Of a stretch of 64,000 bases of DNA, positions 23,860-32,820 are shown in pieces; the stretch's first letter is position 1; every line of letters begins with the position of its first letter. This stretch comes from Gammaproteobacteria bacterium (GTDB lineage Bacteria; Pseudomonadota; Gammaproteobacteria; Burkholderiales; Rhodocyclaceae), in assembly GCA_018824085.1 (NCBI GenBank), contig JAHJHI010000017.1:1-64000 (forward strand). The letters run 5' to 3'. The notes below the pieces were generated by a model, which saw only the letters and a list, made by a program, of their open reading frames with translations, searched no databases and was not told the DNA's origin. The position numbers were made by a program, and so were the translations under genes.

Positions 23860-24524
23860 TTCTTGGCCCCCTTCTTCTGATCGGCCTTTTGCTTGCGCAC
23901 CCGCGCTATCTCGTCCTCGTCGAGATAGCGATAGGTGGTCGCGACCGCGTCCATCTTCAGCACGCCGCCCTTGGCCGACTCCACGCCGACCGATCCGATC
24001 GTCACGATGCGCGACAGCTTCGCGACGTCGCCGGCAAAGTTTCCGAGATCGTGGTAAGTGCCCGTCACGCGCAGCGTGATGGGCATTTCGGCGTAGAAAT
24101 CCTTGATGGACTCGTTGCCCGGACGCCATATTTCGAACTGCAGGCCGCGGCTCAGGCCCGCCTGGCTGATATCGACGAGCAGGGACTCCATTTCCGCCTT
24201 GTTCGGCAGCTGCTTCAGCAAAGCGCCGAAGGAGCGGTCGATGTCCGTCAGTTGCTGCTGATACTGTTCGAGATTGACGGCCTGGCGCTTCTTGCCCAGC
24301 CACTCATCCTTGAGTGCCTGCTCTTCGGCACGCTTTTGCTCGAGTTCAAGCATCAGCGGATCCCACAGGAACCACCAGCCCGCGGCTACCGCCGCAAGCA
24401 ACAGACCAAGCAGCACCGCAAGCTTGGGCGCAAGCGCCCAGTTGCCGACATCCCTCGGGTCCAGGTTCCTGAAATCATCGGCGAGGCGCGACAGATCGAT
24501 GCGGGGCAGTTCGAGGGCCTTCAT
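23856..24524 (-). CDS. pilO: Type IV pilus inner-membrane protein PilO
   Basis: The product is 222 aa. It has a cytoplasmic N-terminus, one membrane segment (LAVLLGLLLAAVAAGWWFL, about 34-53), a periplasmic coiled coil (LELEQKRAEEQALKDEW) and a ferredoxin-like domain with LPNKAEMESLLVDISQAG. It pairs with PilN to form the alignment complex. The C-terminus is lysine-rich. Both ends overlap neighbours by 4 bp. Confidence 0.94.
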   Translation of the reverse strand: MKALELPRIDLSRLADDFRNLDPRDVGNWALAPKLAVLLGLLLAAVAAGWWFLWDPLMLELEQKRAEEQALKDEWLGKKRQAVNLEQYQQQLTDIDRSFGALLKQLPNKAEMESLLVDISQAGLSRGLQFEIWRPGNESIKDFYAEMPITLRVTGTYHDLGNFAGDVAKLSRIVTIGSVGVESAKGGVLKMDAVATTYRYLDEDEIARVRKQKADQKKGAKK

Positions 24525-25108
24525 GTCTTTCGGCCTTTCGCGTCAGGCTTCGTGGCAGATTCGTCCACCGCGCGGGTAATGAACAGGTCGAGCGAAAACT
24601 GGTTGGTGCGCCGTTTGTCCACCGTCGCGCCCTTGATTTCGATCAGTGTCGGACGTTCGAGCAGCGGAGACGACTCCAGATTGCGCATCAGGCTCGACAC
24701 GCGCGCATTGGATTGGGCGAATCCGACCAGATTGATCTTCGCCCCCTGCTGCGTCACCTTCTTGATATAGACGCCGTCGGGGACGTTCTTGGCCAGTTCG
24801 TTGAACAGGCCGACCGCTTCCGAACGGTTGCCCTGCAGCGACTCGATGACCCGCTTGCGCTGCAGCAGCGATTCCGTCTGCTCGCGCAACCGCTTGATTT
24901 CGTCGATCGATTTGTCGAGAACGGCGATTTCCGTCTTGAGGAAGGCGTTCTTGTCGTTCTGTGCCGACACGTAACTGCTGATCACACCGTTGACGATGCC
25001 GACCACGACTCCGCCAAGCACGACGGCGGCAACCGCGTAGGCATAGAACTGGTGACGCCGCGCCTTGCGCTTCTCCTCGCGGTGCGGCAGCAGGTTGATC
25101 CGGATCAT
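24521..25108 (-). CDS. pilN: Type IV pilus inner-membrane protein PilN
   Basis: The product is 195 aa. The conserved cytoplasmic N-terminus MIRINLLPHREEKRK binds the PilM groove. One membrane helix (YAVAAVVLGGVVVGIVNGV) and a periplasmic coiled coil and small domain follow. It joins PilM in the cytoplasm to PilO in the periplasm. ATGA overlaps link it to pilM and pilO. Confidence 0.95.
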   Translation of the reverse strand: MIRINLLPHREEKRKARRHQFYAYAVAAVVLGGVVVGIVNGVISSYVSAQNDKNAFLKTEIAVLDKSIDEIKRLREQTESLLQRKRVIESLQGNRSEAVGLFNELAKNVPDGVYIKKVTQQGAKINLVGFAQSNARVSSLMRNLESSPLLERPTLIEIKGATVDKRRTNQFSLDLFITRAVDESATKPDAKGRKT

Positions 25109-26184
25109 GCGTCGAACCTCCGCAGAGCGAGGCCGCAGGCAACAAGAAGCGACGGCGCATCCTGGCTCAGGCGCTTGGCGGTCACAGCGGGCGCGAGCTG
25201 CATGTCGACAAAGGGGTTGGCGACCCGCGTTTCCACCTGCGTGCGGTTCGCCACCACTTCATCAAGCCCCGGAATGACCGAACAGCCGCCTGCCATCACG
25301 ATGTGATCGACGCTGTTGTACTGCGTCGACGTAAAGAAGAACTGCAGCGCCCGCGACACCTCGAGAGCGAGGTTGTCCATGAACGGGCGCAACAGATCGT
25401 TTTCGTAGTTCTCCGGCAACGTGTTGGTACGCTTTGCCGCTTCCGCTTCTTCCGGACTCATGCCGTAGTTGCGCATGATGTCCTGCGTCAGCTGATAGCC
25501 CCCGAACGCCTGCTCGCGGGAATAGACAGGCTGATCGTTGCGCAGGATGATGACGTTCATCACGTTCGCGCCGACGTCGACCAGCACGATATTGGCATCG
25601 CGCCCGCCGTCCGGAAGTTGCCGCTCCACCAGTTCAAATGCGGCCTGCGCAGCGTAGGATTCAACGTCGACAACCAGCGCACGCAGACCGGCAGCTTCGG
25701 CAACGGCCACCCGGTCTTCGACCTTTTCCTTGCGGGATGCCGCGATCAGCACTTCGACTTCGTCGGGGCTACCGGGTGCGGGACCGACGACCTGGAAGTC
25801 GAGATTCACTTCGTCGAGCTGGAACGGGATGTATTGATTGGCTTCGGATTCGACCAGCACCTCGAGCTCCTGCTCGCGCTGGTTCGCAGGGACGATGATC
25901 TTCTTGGTAATCACTGCCGCCGCAGGCAGGGCAAGCGCGACATTGCGCGTGGAGGTGCCCATGCGCCGCCAGGCACGCCGGACCGCATCCGCCACTTCAT
26001 CGAGCTTGGCAATGTTGCCGTCCACCACCGCATCGCGCGGCAGGTTCTCCGAAGCGTAGCGCTCGATGCGGTGCTCGCCCTTCGCTGTACGAGACAGCTC
26101 GACCAGCTTTACCGCCGAGGACGACACGTCCAGACCCATCAGAGGGCGCGCTCCCGGGTTAAAAATAGACAGGTCGAAAGACAA
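25105..26184 (-). CDS. pilM: Type IV pilus assembly ATPase-like protein PilM
   Basis: The product is 359 aa with an actin/FtsA-like fold: PLMGLDVSSSAVKLVELSR at the N-terminus, VLVDVGANVMNVIILRNDQPVYSREQ in the middle and HIVMAGGCSVIPGLDE near the C-terminus. It binds ATP and anchors PilN on the cytoplasmic side. The start is TTG 26184, supported by AAAAGGA about 7 nt upstream. It is the first gene of the operon, divergent from mrcA across a 167-bp gap that must hold both promoters. Confidence 0.95.
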   Translation of the reverse strand: MSFDLSIFNPGARPLMGLDVSSSAVKLVELSRTAKGEHRIERYASENLPRDAVVDGNIAKLDEVADAVRRAWRRMGTSTRNVALALPAAAVITKKIIVPANQREQELEVLVESEANQYIPFQLDEVNLDFQVVGPAPGSPDEVEVLIAASRKEKVEDRVAVAEAAGLRALVVDVESYAAQAAFELVERQLPDGGRDANIVLVDVGANVMNVIILRNDQPVYSREQAFGGYQLTQDIMRNYGMSPEEAEAAKRTNTLPENYENDLLRPFMDNLALEVSRALQFFFTSTQYNSVDHIVMAGGCSVIPGLDEVVANRTQVETRVANPFVDMQLAPAVTAKRLSQDAPSLLVACGLALRRFDA

Positions 26185-26313
26185 GCTTTTTCCTTTTAAG
26201 ACAGTGGATTAGGCCCATTACTCACAAATTACATTAAGATGCTAGCAGCAAGGTATCGACAAGTAAACAAATTTTGGGTAGGTGTAACGAGAAGCTTCGC
26301 ACGGTCGGCCCGG

Positions 26314-26319
26314 TATAAT
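26314..26319 (+). promoter_or_regulatory. -10 element of the PBP1A promoter
   Basis: A perfect TATAAT lies 33 bp before the TTG start of the PBP1A gene, in the AT-richer divergent gap with pilM (26185-26351). The -35 region is poor. The leftward pilM promoter must lie in the same gap, but no clear match was found. Confidence 0.55.
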
Positions 26320-26351
26320 TCGCGATTCTCTTCCGACCGGAAATCAGTCTT

Positions 26352-28811
26352 TTGCACTCCGCTCTCCGCTGGATCCTCTACCCTTTTGCGGCACTCGCCG
26401 GCATGCTTCTCATCGGCGTCGCGCTCGCGCTGATCGTCGTGCTGCTTGCATATCCGCAACTGCCCTCGCTCGACATCCTGACCGACTACCGCCCCAAGGT
26501 CCCGCTGCGTGTCTACAGTGCGGACGGCCATCTGCTGGGCGAGTTCGGCGAGGAACGCCGCTCCGTCGTCCCGATCGCCAAAGTGCCCGACTCCCTCAAG
26601 CACGCGATCATTTCCGCCGAGGACGAACGCTTCTACCGGCACTACGGCATTGACTACGTCGGCGTTGCACGGGCCGCGCTGAGCAACCTAACCAGCAGCG
26701 GACGCAGCCAGGGCGCCAGCACCATCACGATGCAGGTCGCCCGCAATTTCTTCCTGTCCAGCGAACGCACCCTGCGCCGCAAAGTGTATGAAGCCCTGCT
26801 GGCATTCAAAATCGAGAACAGCCTCACAAAAGACCAGATACTCGAGCTCTACATCAACCAGATCTATCTCGGCCAGCGCGCGTACGGCTTCGCGGCGGCA
26901 TCAAGAGCCTATTTCGGCAAAAACCTCGCAGACCTTAGCGTCGCGGAAGCGGCGATGCTCGCCGGCCTGCCCAAGGCCCCCTCGGCATTCAACCCTGTCG
27001 TGAATCCGAAGCGTGCAGCGTTGCGACAGGCGTACGTCCTGCGCCGCATGGCGGAACTCGGCTATATCGACGAGAACACCCGCACCCAGGCGGTGGCGGA
27101 GGTACTGACGGTGCGCCGCGACAGTACGCCGTCGTCGGGACATCAGGCGGACTTTGTCGCCGAGATGGCGCGGCGCATCGCCTACGAGCGCTTCAAGGAG
27201 AACACCTACCAGCTCGGGCTGCGGGTCGTCACGACGATACGCAAGGCCGATCAGGACGCGGCCATCGACGCAGTGCGCAAGGGCGTGCTCGATTACGACC
27301 GGCGCCACGGCTACCGTGGCGCCGAGGCCTATCTTGACCTGAAGGACGTGACATCCGAGGACGACGAGGCACTGGACGACCTGCTGCAGGACGTCCCGGA
27401 CGCCGCCGGCCTGCACGCCGCCATCGTGCTCGCCGCGAGCCCGACCTCGCTCAAGGTCTACAAGCGTGGCGGCGAGGTGCTGACACTGAACGGCGACGCC
27501 ATCAAGTTCGCGCGCTCCATGCTCGACGACAAGGCGCCGGCCGCGAAGCGGCTGCGCCGCGGAGCGCTGGTCCGCGTGACCGGAGACAGCAAGCAGGGAT
27601 GGAGCATTGCGCAGATGCCGGAGGTGGAGGCCGCTCTGGTGGCGATCGACAGCGCGGACGGCGCCGTGCGGGCACTGGTCGGCGGTTTCGACTTCAGCCG
27701 CAGCAAGTTCAACCACGTCACGCAGGGCTGGCGCCAGCCCGGCTCGAGCTTCAAGCCCTTCATCTATTCCGCAGCATTCGAGAAGGGTTATTCCCCGGCA
27801 AACGTCGTCGAGGATTCGCCGCTCGTCGTGTCGGCCAGTGAAACGGGCAGCCAGAGCTGGCAGCCCAAGAACTACGACAGCAAGTACGACGGCCCGATGT
27901 CGCTGCGCACCGCACTGGCCAAATCGAAGAACCTCGTGTCGATACGCCTGCTGCGCTCCATCGGACCGCGCTATGCGCAGGACTACATCAGCCGCTTCGG
28001 CTTCGATCCGGCACGTCATCCGCCGTACCTGACGATGGCGCTCGGCGCGGGCTCGGTCACGCCCTGGCAGATGGCATCGGCCTACGCCGTGTTCGCCAAC
28101 GGCGGCTATCGTGTCGAACCCTATGTTGTCAGCGAAATCACCGACAGCGCCGGGAAGGTGCTTGCACGCTTCACGCCGCGCAAGGCCGGTGACGAATCGC
28201 TGCGCGTCATCGACGCACGCAATGCCTATCTGATGGACAGCCTCATGCAGGACGTCGTGCGCCGCGGCACGGCCACGCGCGCGCTGGCGCTCAAGCGCGG
28301 CGACCTCGCCGGCAAGACGGGCACAACCAATGACTATCTCGATGCGTGGTTCTGCGGCTACCAGCCGTCGCGCGTCGCCGTTGCGTGGATCGGGTTCGAC
28401 ACACCGCGCTCGCTCGGCCGGGGAGAGACCGGCGGGTCGGCGGCGCTGCCCATGTGGGTGGACTACATGCGACAGGCACTGAAGGACGTGCCGGAACAGC
28501 GTCAGGCGATGCCCGACGGACTCATCAGCATCGACGCCGGTGTGGATGCAAAGGGCAACCCGCGCACCGATCTGATGTACGAGGAACACCTCCCGCCACC
28601 GCCGGAATCGTTTCCGGCTGATCCGGAAGGCCCGGCGTCGGAAGGCGAGATCCAGCCCTATGTGCCGCCAGCACCGGCACCGGCGCCGCAACCGCCGACC
28701 GGACACATCGTGCCCGGCTCGGTCAGCCTGCCGGTCCGCCCCGAAATCAGCCAGTCAGCCGAACCGGCTCCCCAGCCTGTTCGCTCACCAGGCTTTCGAT
28801 CGCCTGCATGA
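26352..28811 (+). CDS. mrcA: Penicillin-binding protein 1A
   Basis: The product is 819 aa. It has one N-terminal membrane anchor (about 8-36). The glycosyltransferase-51 domain carries SAEDERFYRHYGID, GASTITMQVARN and INQIYLGQRAYGFAAAS. An OB-like insert follows, then the transpeptidase with PGSSFKPF (SxxK), SKN and KTGTTNDYLDAWF. A Pro-rich tail ends the protein. It polymerises and cross-links peptidoglycan. The TTG 26352 start gives the whole anchor; the next in-frame ATG (26403) would cut it. The last 65 bp overlap cyaY on the other strand. Confidence 0.95.
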   Translation: MHSALRWILYPFAALAGMLLIGVALALIVVLLAYPQLPSLDILTDYRPKVPLRVYSADGHLLGEFGEERRSVVPIAKVPDSLKHAIISAEDERFYRHYGIDYVGVARAALSNLTSSGRSQGASTITMQVARNFFLSSERTLRRKVYEALLAFKIENSLTKDQILELYINQIYLGQRAYGFAAASRAYFGKNLADLSVAEAAMLAGLPKAPSAFNPVVNPKRAALRQAYVLRRMAELGYIDENTRTQAVAEVLTVRRDSTPSSGHQADFVAEMARRIAYERFKENTYQLGLRVVTTIRKADQDAAIDAVRKGVLDYDRRHGYRGAEAYLDLKDVTSEDDEALDDLLQDVPDAAGLHAAIVLAASPTSLKVYKRGGEVLTLNGDAIKFARSMLDDKAPAAKRLRRGALVRVTGDSKQGWSIAQMPEVEAALVAIDSADGAVRALVGGFDFSRSKFNHVTQGWRQPGSSFKPFIYSAAFEKGYSPANVVEDSPLVVSASETGSQSWQPKNYDSKYDGPMSLRTALAKSKNLVSIRLLRSIGPRYAQDYISRFGFDPARHPPYLTMALGAGSVTPWQMASAYAVFANGGYRVEPYVVSEITDSAGKVLARFTPRKAGDESLRVIDARNAYLMDSLMQDVVRRGTATRALALKRGDLAGKTGTTNDYLDAWFCGYQPSRVAVAWIGFDTPRSLGRGETGGSAALPMWVDYMRQALKDVPEQRQAMPDGLISIDAGVDAKGNPRTDLMYEEHLPPPPESFPADPEGPASEGEIQPYVPPAPAPAPQPPTGHIVPGSVSLPVRPEISQSAEPAPQPVRSPGFRSPA

Positions 28812-29067
28812 GTTCGACGCCATCCCGCGTGCCGATCCAGCGCCCGTCGTCGGCCCGGAAATGGAAGCCGCCGGTGCGCGCGGCCACCCAGATCTCCTGC
28901 GCGACGCCGTGGCGGTTGATCACCATTTTTGAACCGTTGGCAAACTCCAGCTCCAGCACGCCGCCAGCCTGCAGTTCGTAGTCGATGTCGGCGCCGCTGC
29001 GCTCGATGGCCTGCTCGATCTCAGCCAGCGTCGCATCGGCCAATTTGTTAAATTCACTTTCGTTCAT
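28747..29067 (-). CDS. cyaY: Frataxin-like iron-sulfur assembly protein CyaY
   Basis: The product is 106 aa, the usual CyaY length. An acidic first helix (ESEFNKLADATLAEIEQAIERS) comes first. The beta-sheet part includes VLELEFANGSKMVINRH, QEIWVAARTGGFHF and DGRWIGTRDGVELM. It binds iron and modulates IscS in Fe-S cluster assembly. The 3' end overlaps mrcA by 65 bp, tail to tail. The ATG 29067 lies only 16 bp from the divergent lptM start. Confidence 0.93.
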   Translation of the reverse strand: MNESEFNKLADATLAEIEQAIERSGADIDYELQAGGVLELEFANGSKMVINRHGVAQEIWVAARTGGFHFRADDGRWIGTRDGVELMQAIESLVSEQAGEPVRLTG

Positions 29068-29083
29068 GTTCCGGCCACCCGAT

Positions 29084-29248
29084 ATGTTTTCCAGAGCGCT
29101 CACAGGTCTTGCGGCACTGACTCTTCTGCTTGCCGGCTGCGGCACCAAGGGGCCGCTCACGCTGCCGCCCAAGACCGCCGCCAAGCCACCCGCGGTCGCG
29201 GCGCCCGCTCCTGTTGCGGACGATCATAACAAGGCGGCACCGCAATGA
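29084..29248 (+). CDS. lptM: LPS-assembly maturation lipoprotein LptM (YifL)
   Basis: The product is 54 aa. The signal peptide and lipobox (LTLLLAGCG) lead straight into the hallmark CGTKGPLTLPP, then a short Pro/Ala tail. LptM assists disulfide maturation of LptD in the outer-membrane LPS translocon. An in-frame ATG at 29066 is an alternative, but 29084 gives the more usual N-terminus. Its stop overlaps the lysA start (ATGA), the conserved cyaY / lptM-lysA arrangement. Confidence 0.85.
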   Translation: MFSRALTGLAALTLLLAGCGTKGPLTLPPKTAAKPPAVAAPAPVADDHNKAAPQ

Positions 29249-30484
29249 AGCATTTCGAAACCCGAGACGGTGCCCTGTTTGCCGAAGGCGTCGCGCTCGA
29301 ACGCGTTGCCGCTGAATTCGGCACACCGACCTTCGTGTACTCGCGCGCCGCGCTGTCGGACGCGTACGCCGGCTACGCGGCGGCGCTCGCTGGTCGCGAT
29401 GCGATGGTGTGCTACGCGGTGAAGTCGAATTCCAACCTCGCGATCCTGAACGTGTTCGCACGCCTGGGCACCGGTTTCGACATCGTGTCGGGCGGCGAAC
29501 TGGCGCGCGTGATCGCGGCGGGAGGAGATCCGGCGAAGGTCGTGTTTTCGGGTGTCGGCAAGACGCGCGGCGAAATGCGCGCCGCGCTCGAACACGGCAT
29601 CTATTGCTTCAATGTCGAGTCGGAGCCGGAGCTGTATCGACTGGCCGAAGTTGCCGCGGACCTCGGCGTGCGGGCACCGGTCGCGCTGCGCGTGAATCCG
29701 GACGTCGACCCGAAAACCCATCCGTACATTTCCACTGGCTTGAAGTGCAACAAGTTCGGCGTGCCGATCCCGGGCGCCCGCGCACTGTACCGGCAGGCCG
29801 CGCGCATGCCGCAGATCGACATCCGGGGCATCGCCTGCCACATCGGCTCCCAGCTGCTCGATCCGGCGCCGGTCGCCGAAGCCGCGGCCAAGGTCGTGGC
29901 GCTGGCCGAGGCGCTGAATCGCGACGGAATCGAACTGCGCCACCTCGACCTCGGCGGCGGACTGGGCATCCGTTACGACGACGAGGCCGTGCCGGCGACA
30001 CGCGACTATCTCGCGCCGCTGCTGGGCGTACTCGCCGGGCGCACGGAGCGGCTGCTGCTCGAACCCGGCCGCTCGCTGGTCGGCAACGCCGGCGTTCTGC
30101 TGTCGAAGGTCGAGTACCTGAAGCATGGCGAGGACCGCAACTTCGCCATCATCGACGCCGCAATGAACGACCTCGCCCGCCCGGCGCTCTACGACGCGTA
30201 TCACCGCATCGCCGAGGTGCGCCCGCGCGCGCGCCGAGCGCTACGATGTCGTCGGGCCGGTCTGCGAGAGCGGTGATTTTCTCGGGCGCGCCCGCGATCT
30301 CGCCGTGGCGCCGGAAGATCTGGTCGCCATCTTCTCGGCCGGCGCGTACGGCATGACGATGAGCTCGAACTACAACACCCGCACACGTGCCGCGGAGGTC
30401 ATGGTCGACGGCGATGTCTGCCACCTGATCCGCGCCCGCGAGCGCATCGAAGACCTCTACGCGGGCGAGCGCCTGCTGCCGTGA
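29245..30484 (+). pseudogene. lysA: Diaminopimelate decarboxylase, frameshifted near the 3' end
   Basis: The first 330 or so codons encode a normal LysA: PLP lysine in CYAVKSNSNLAIL, GGGLGIRYDDE and LEPGRSLVGNAG. Translation then leaves frame in a CG run (30224-30234) and stops at 30276. The correct C-terminus continues in another frame from about 30233 ([19 protein letters not shown], then [14 protein letters not shown]) to TGA 30482-30484. Loss of one CG unit, or gain of one base, explains it. The lost part includes the CESGDF active-site motif contributed across the dimer, so the truncated product should be inactive. A sequencing error is a real alternative, since lysine synthesis is normally essential. 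Confidence 0.85.
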
Positions 30485-30485
30485 C

Positions 30486-30902
<417 letters not shown>

Positions 30903-30960
30903 GCCACGTCCGCAGGCCGGACGCATGCCGAACATTTGCATCAACAATAAAGGAAATGAA

Positions 30961-31497
30961 ATGTCCGAACGTATCGTGATGAAAGTCGGCGAAGCCACCG
31001 TATTCGCCAAGGAAGGCCAGTTCACCGACGCCATGCCCGAAATCGTCATCGGCTCGATCGATGGCCCGGTCGGCCAGGCATTCGCACAGATGATGGGGCA
31101 GACTGCGGGCCACACCCGCATGCTCGCCGTGCGCGACTGCAACCAGATGGCCAAGCCGGCCACGATGATGGTGCCGAAGGTCACGATCAAGAATTCACGC
31201 ACCGTCGAGCTGCTTGGCGGCGTCGTGCAATCCGCCACCGCCGACGCGGTCGTTGATTGCGTGGCTGAAGGCATCATCCCGAAGGACATGGTCGACGAGC
31301 TGGTCATCATCGACCTCGTCTGGCTGGACCCGAGCGCCGTCAAGGACCCGAATCTCGACATGAAGGATCTGTACCGCACCAATTACGAAGCCACCAAGCT
31401 GGCCATCCAGCGTGCGATGACCGGCCGCCCGACGGTCGAGGAACTGATCGCGAACCGCCACAAGATCAAGCACTGCATGTACGACCCGGAGGCCTGA
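30961..31497 (+). CDS. Formaldehyde-activating enzyme (Fae) family homologue
   Basis: The product is 178 aa. Fae-family sequence is clear: EIVIGSIDGPVGQAF, TMMVPKVTIKNSRTVELLGG, AVVDCVAEGIIPKD and NYEATKLAIQRAMTGRPTVEEL. True Fae condenses formaldehyde with tetrahydromethanopterin using a histidine in an AHIDLIIG-like segment. Here the matching residues read AMPEIVIG, so Met25 replaces the histidine. The protein is probably a diverged Fae-like paralogue whose activity is uncertain. AAAGGAA precedes ATG 30961. It is monocistronic with its own terminator. It hints at one-carbon metabolism together with the PQQ dehydrogenase. Confidence 0.88.
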   Translation: MSERIVMKVGEATVFAKEGQFTDAMPEIVIGSIDGPVGQAFAQMMGQTAGHTRMLAVRDCNQMAKPATMMVPKVTIKNSRTVELLGGVVQSATADAVVDCVAEGIIPKDMVDELVIIDLVWLDPSAVKDPNLDMKDLYRTNYEATKLAIQRAMTGRPTVEELIANRHKIKHCMYDPEA

Positions 31498-31516
31498 TCA
31501 ACCGGCCTCCCCGTCA

Positions 31517-31552
31517 CTGAAGGCCCCGCATTGCCGGGGCCTTCAGTTTTTC
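31517..31552 (+). terminator. Rho-independent terminator of the Fae-like gene
   Basis: A perfect 11-bp stem (CTGAAGGCCCC at 31517-31527 with GGGGCCTTCAG at 31536-31546) has an 8-nt loop and a T-run. It lies 19 bp after the stop codon. Confidence 0.92.
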
Positions 31553-31695
31553 CGGGCCCGGTCGATAAGACCCTTCAAGACCACTGGCATGCGCGACACC
31601 CGCGCGCCGGGAGCTGCCGCCATCGGCAGCGCACCTGCACGTCGCCGCGTGTCGGGCCGGTATTGCATTCTGAGTGGGTCAGGAGGGCAAGGAAC

Positions 31696-32820
31696 ATGGA
31701 CGCACCGACCGGCCAGAATCCCGAAGACCTTCACACCGGAACCGACGCCGGCATTTCGGCCAAGGTGACTGCGCCGCTGATGAACGAGGACGCCTTCCGC
31801 CGCGTCGTCGAGTACGCGCCAAGTGCGATGGTCATGATCGACGCCGGCGGCACCATCGTCCTCGTCAACGCCCAGACCGAAACGCTGTTCAACTATCCGC
31901 GTGCCGCGCTCATCGGGGAATCGGTCGACATCCTCGTGCCGGCGCGGGCCCGCGCGCATCACGCCGAGTCCCGCCAGGGCTTTCTCGGCGCACCGCGGCC
32001 ACGTCCGATGGGCGCCGGACGCGACCTGTTCGCACGACGCAGCGACGGCAGCGAATTTCCCGTGGAGATCGGCCTCAATCCCATGGAGACCGAAGAGGGC
32101 GTCATGGTGCTGGCGTCCATCGTCGACATCACCGAACGTCGCCGCGCGCAACAGGTGCTGGAGCAGGCGCTGCTGGAAAAGACGGTGTTGCTGAACGAGG
32201 TGCACCATCGGGTCAAGAACAACCTCCAGGTCATCTCCAGTCTGCTCAACCTGCAGGCGTCCAACGTCGAGGACCCGCGCGTCCGGGAAATCCTGAACGA
32301 GAGCCAGAATCGCGTGCGTGCGATGGCGCTGACCCATCAGCTGCTCTACGAGCGCAAGGACTTCTCGCGCATGGATCTCGGCGAATACCTCGACCGGCTG
32401 TCGCAACTGCTGCTCAGCGCTTACCGCGGCGGCGCCGAACGGATCAGCCTGCGCCTGATGCGCCCCGAGGCGCAGATCCACCTCGATCTGGAGCGCGCCA
32501 TTCCATGCGGCCTGCTGGTGAGCGAGCTGGTGACGAACGCGTTCAAGCACGCGTTTCCGGGCGAACAGCACGGCACGATTGAGATCCGCCTGGAGGCCTG
32601 CGGCACCGACGAAGTCCTGCTGACGGTCCGCGACGACGGCATCGGCCTGCCGGCTGATTTCGACATCACCGCCATCAAGTCGCTCGGATTGCAGCTCGTG
32701 CCATTGCTGGTCGACCAGCTGCACGGCGGCCTCGACATCGGCTCGGGCAATTGCAACGGACCCGGCGCGCACTTTTCGGTGCGCTTCTCCAACGTTCTGC
32801 CAACCCGGAGTCCGGCATGA
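31696..32820 (+). CDS. PAS-domain sensor histidine kinase (HisKA_2 type)
   Basis: The product is 374 aa, soluble, with no membrane segments. A PAS domain (about 30-150) has the typical start FRRVVEYAPSAMVMID. The dimerisation/phosphoacceptor helix LNEVHHRVKNNLQVISSLLNLQ (His170/171) and a HATPase with LVSELVTNAFKHAFPG and VRDDGIGLP follow. It is predicted to autophosphorylate in response to a cytoplasmic cue and pass phosphate to the next gene's receiver. AGGAGG lies upstream of ATG 31696. The stop overlaps the next start (ATGA), so the two are co-translated partners. The 31553-31695 gap shows no gene. Confidence 0.9.
   Translation: MDAPTGQNPEDLHTGTDAGISAKVTAPLMNEDAFRRVVEYAPSAMVMIDAGGTIVLVNAQTETLFNYPRAALIGESVDILVPARARAHHAESRQGFLGAPRPRPMGAGRDLFARRSDGSEFPVEIGLNPMETEEGVMVLASIVDITERRRAQQVLEQALLEKTVLLNEVHHRVKNNLQVISSLLNLQASNVEDPRVREILNESQNRVRAMALTHQLLYERKDFSRMDLGEYLDRLSQLLLSAYRGGAERISLRLMRPEAQIHLDLERAIPCGLLVSELVTNAFKHAFPGEQHGTIEIRLEACGTDEVLLTVRDDGIGLPADFDITAIKSLGLQLVPLLVDQLHGGLDIGSGNCNGPGAHFSVRFSNVLPTRSPA

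Noticed and set aside
30220-30276. Programmed ribosomal frameshifting in lysA
   Set aside because: The site is an alternating CG run, not a slippery heptamer, and no downstream stimulatory structure or upstream Shine-Dalgarno-like element is evident. LysA is not known to use frameshifting.
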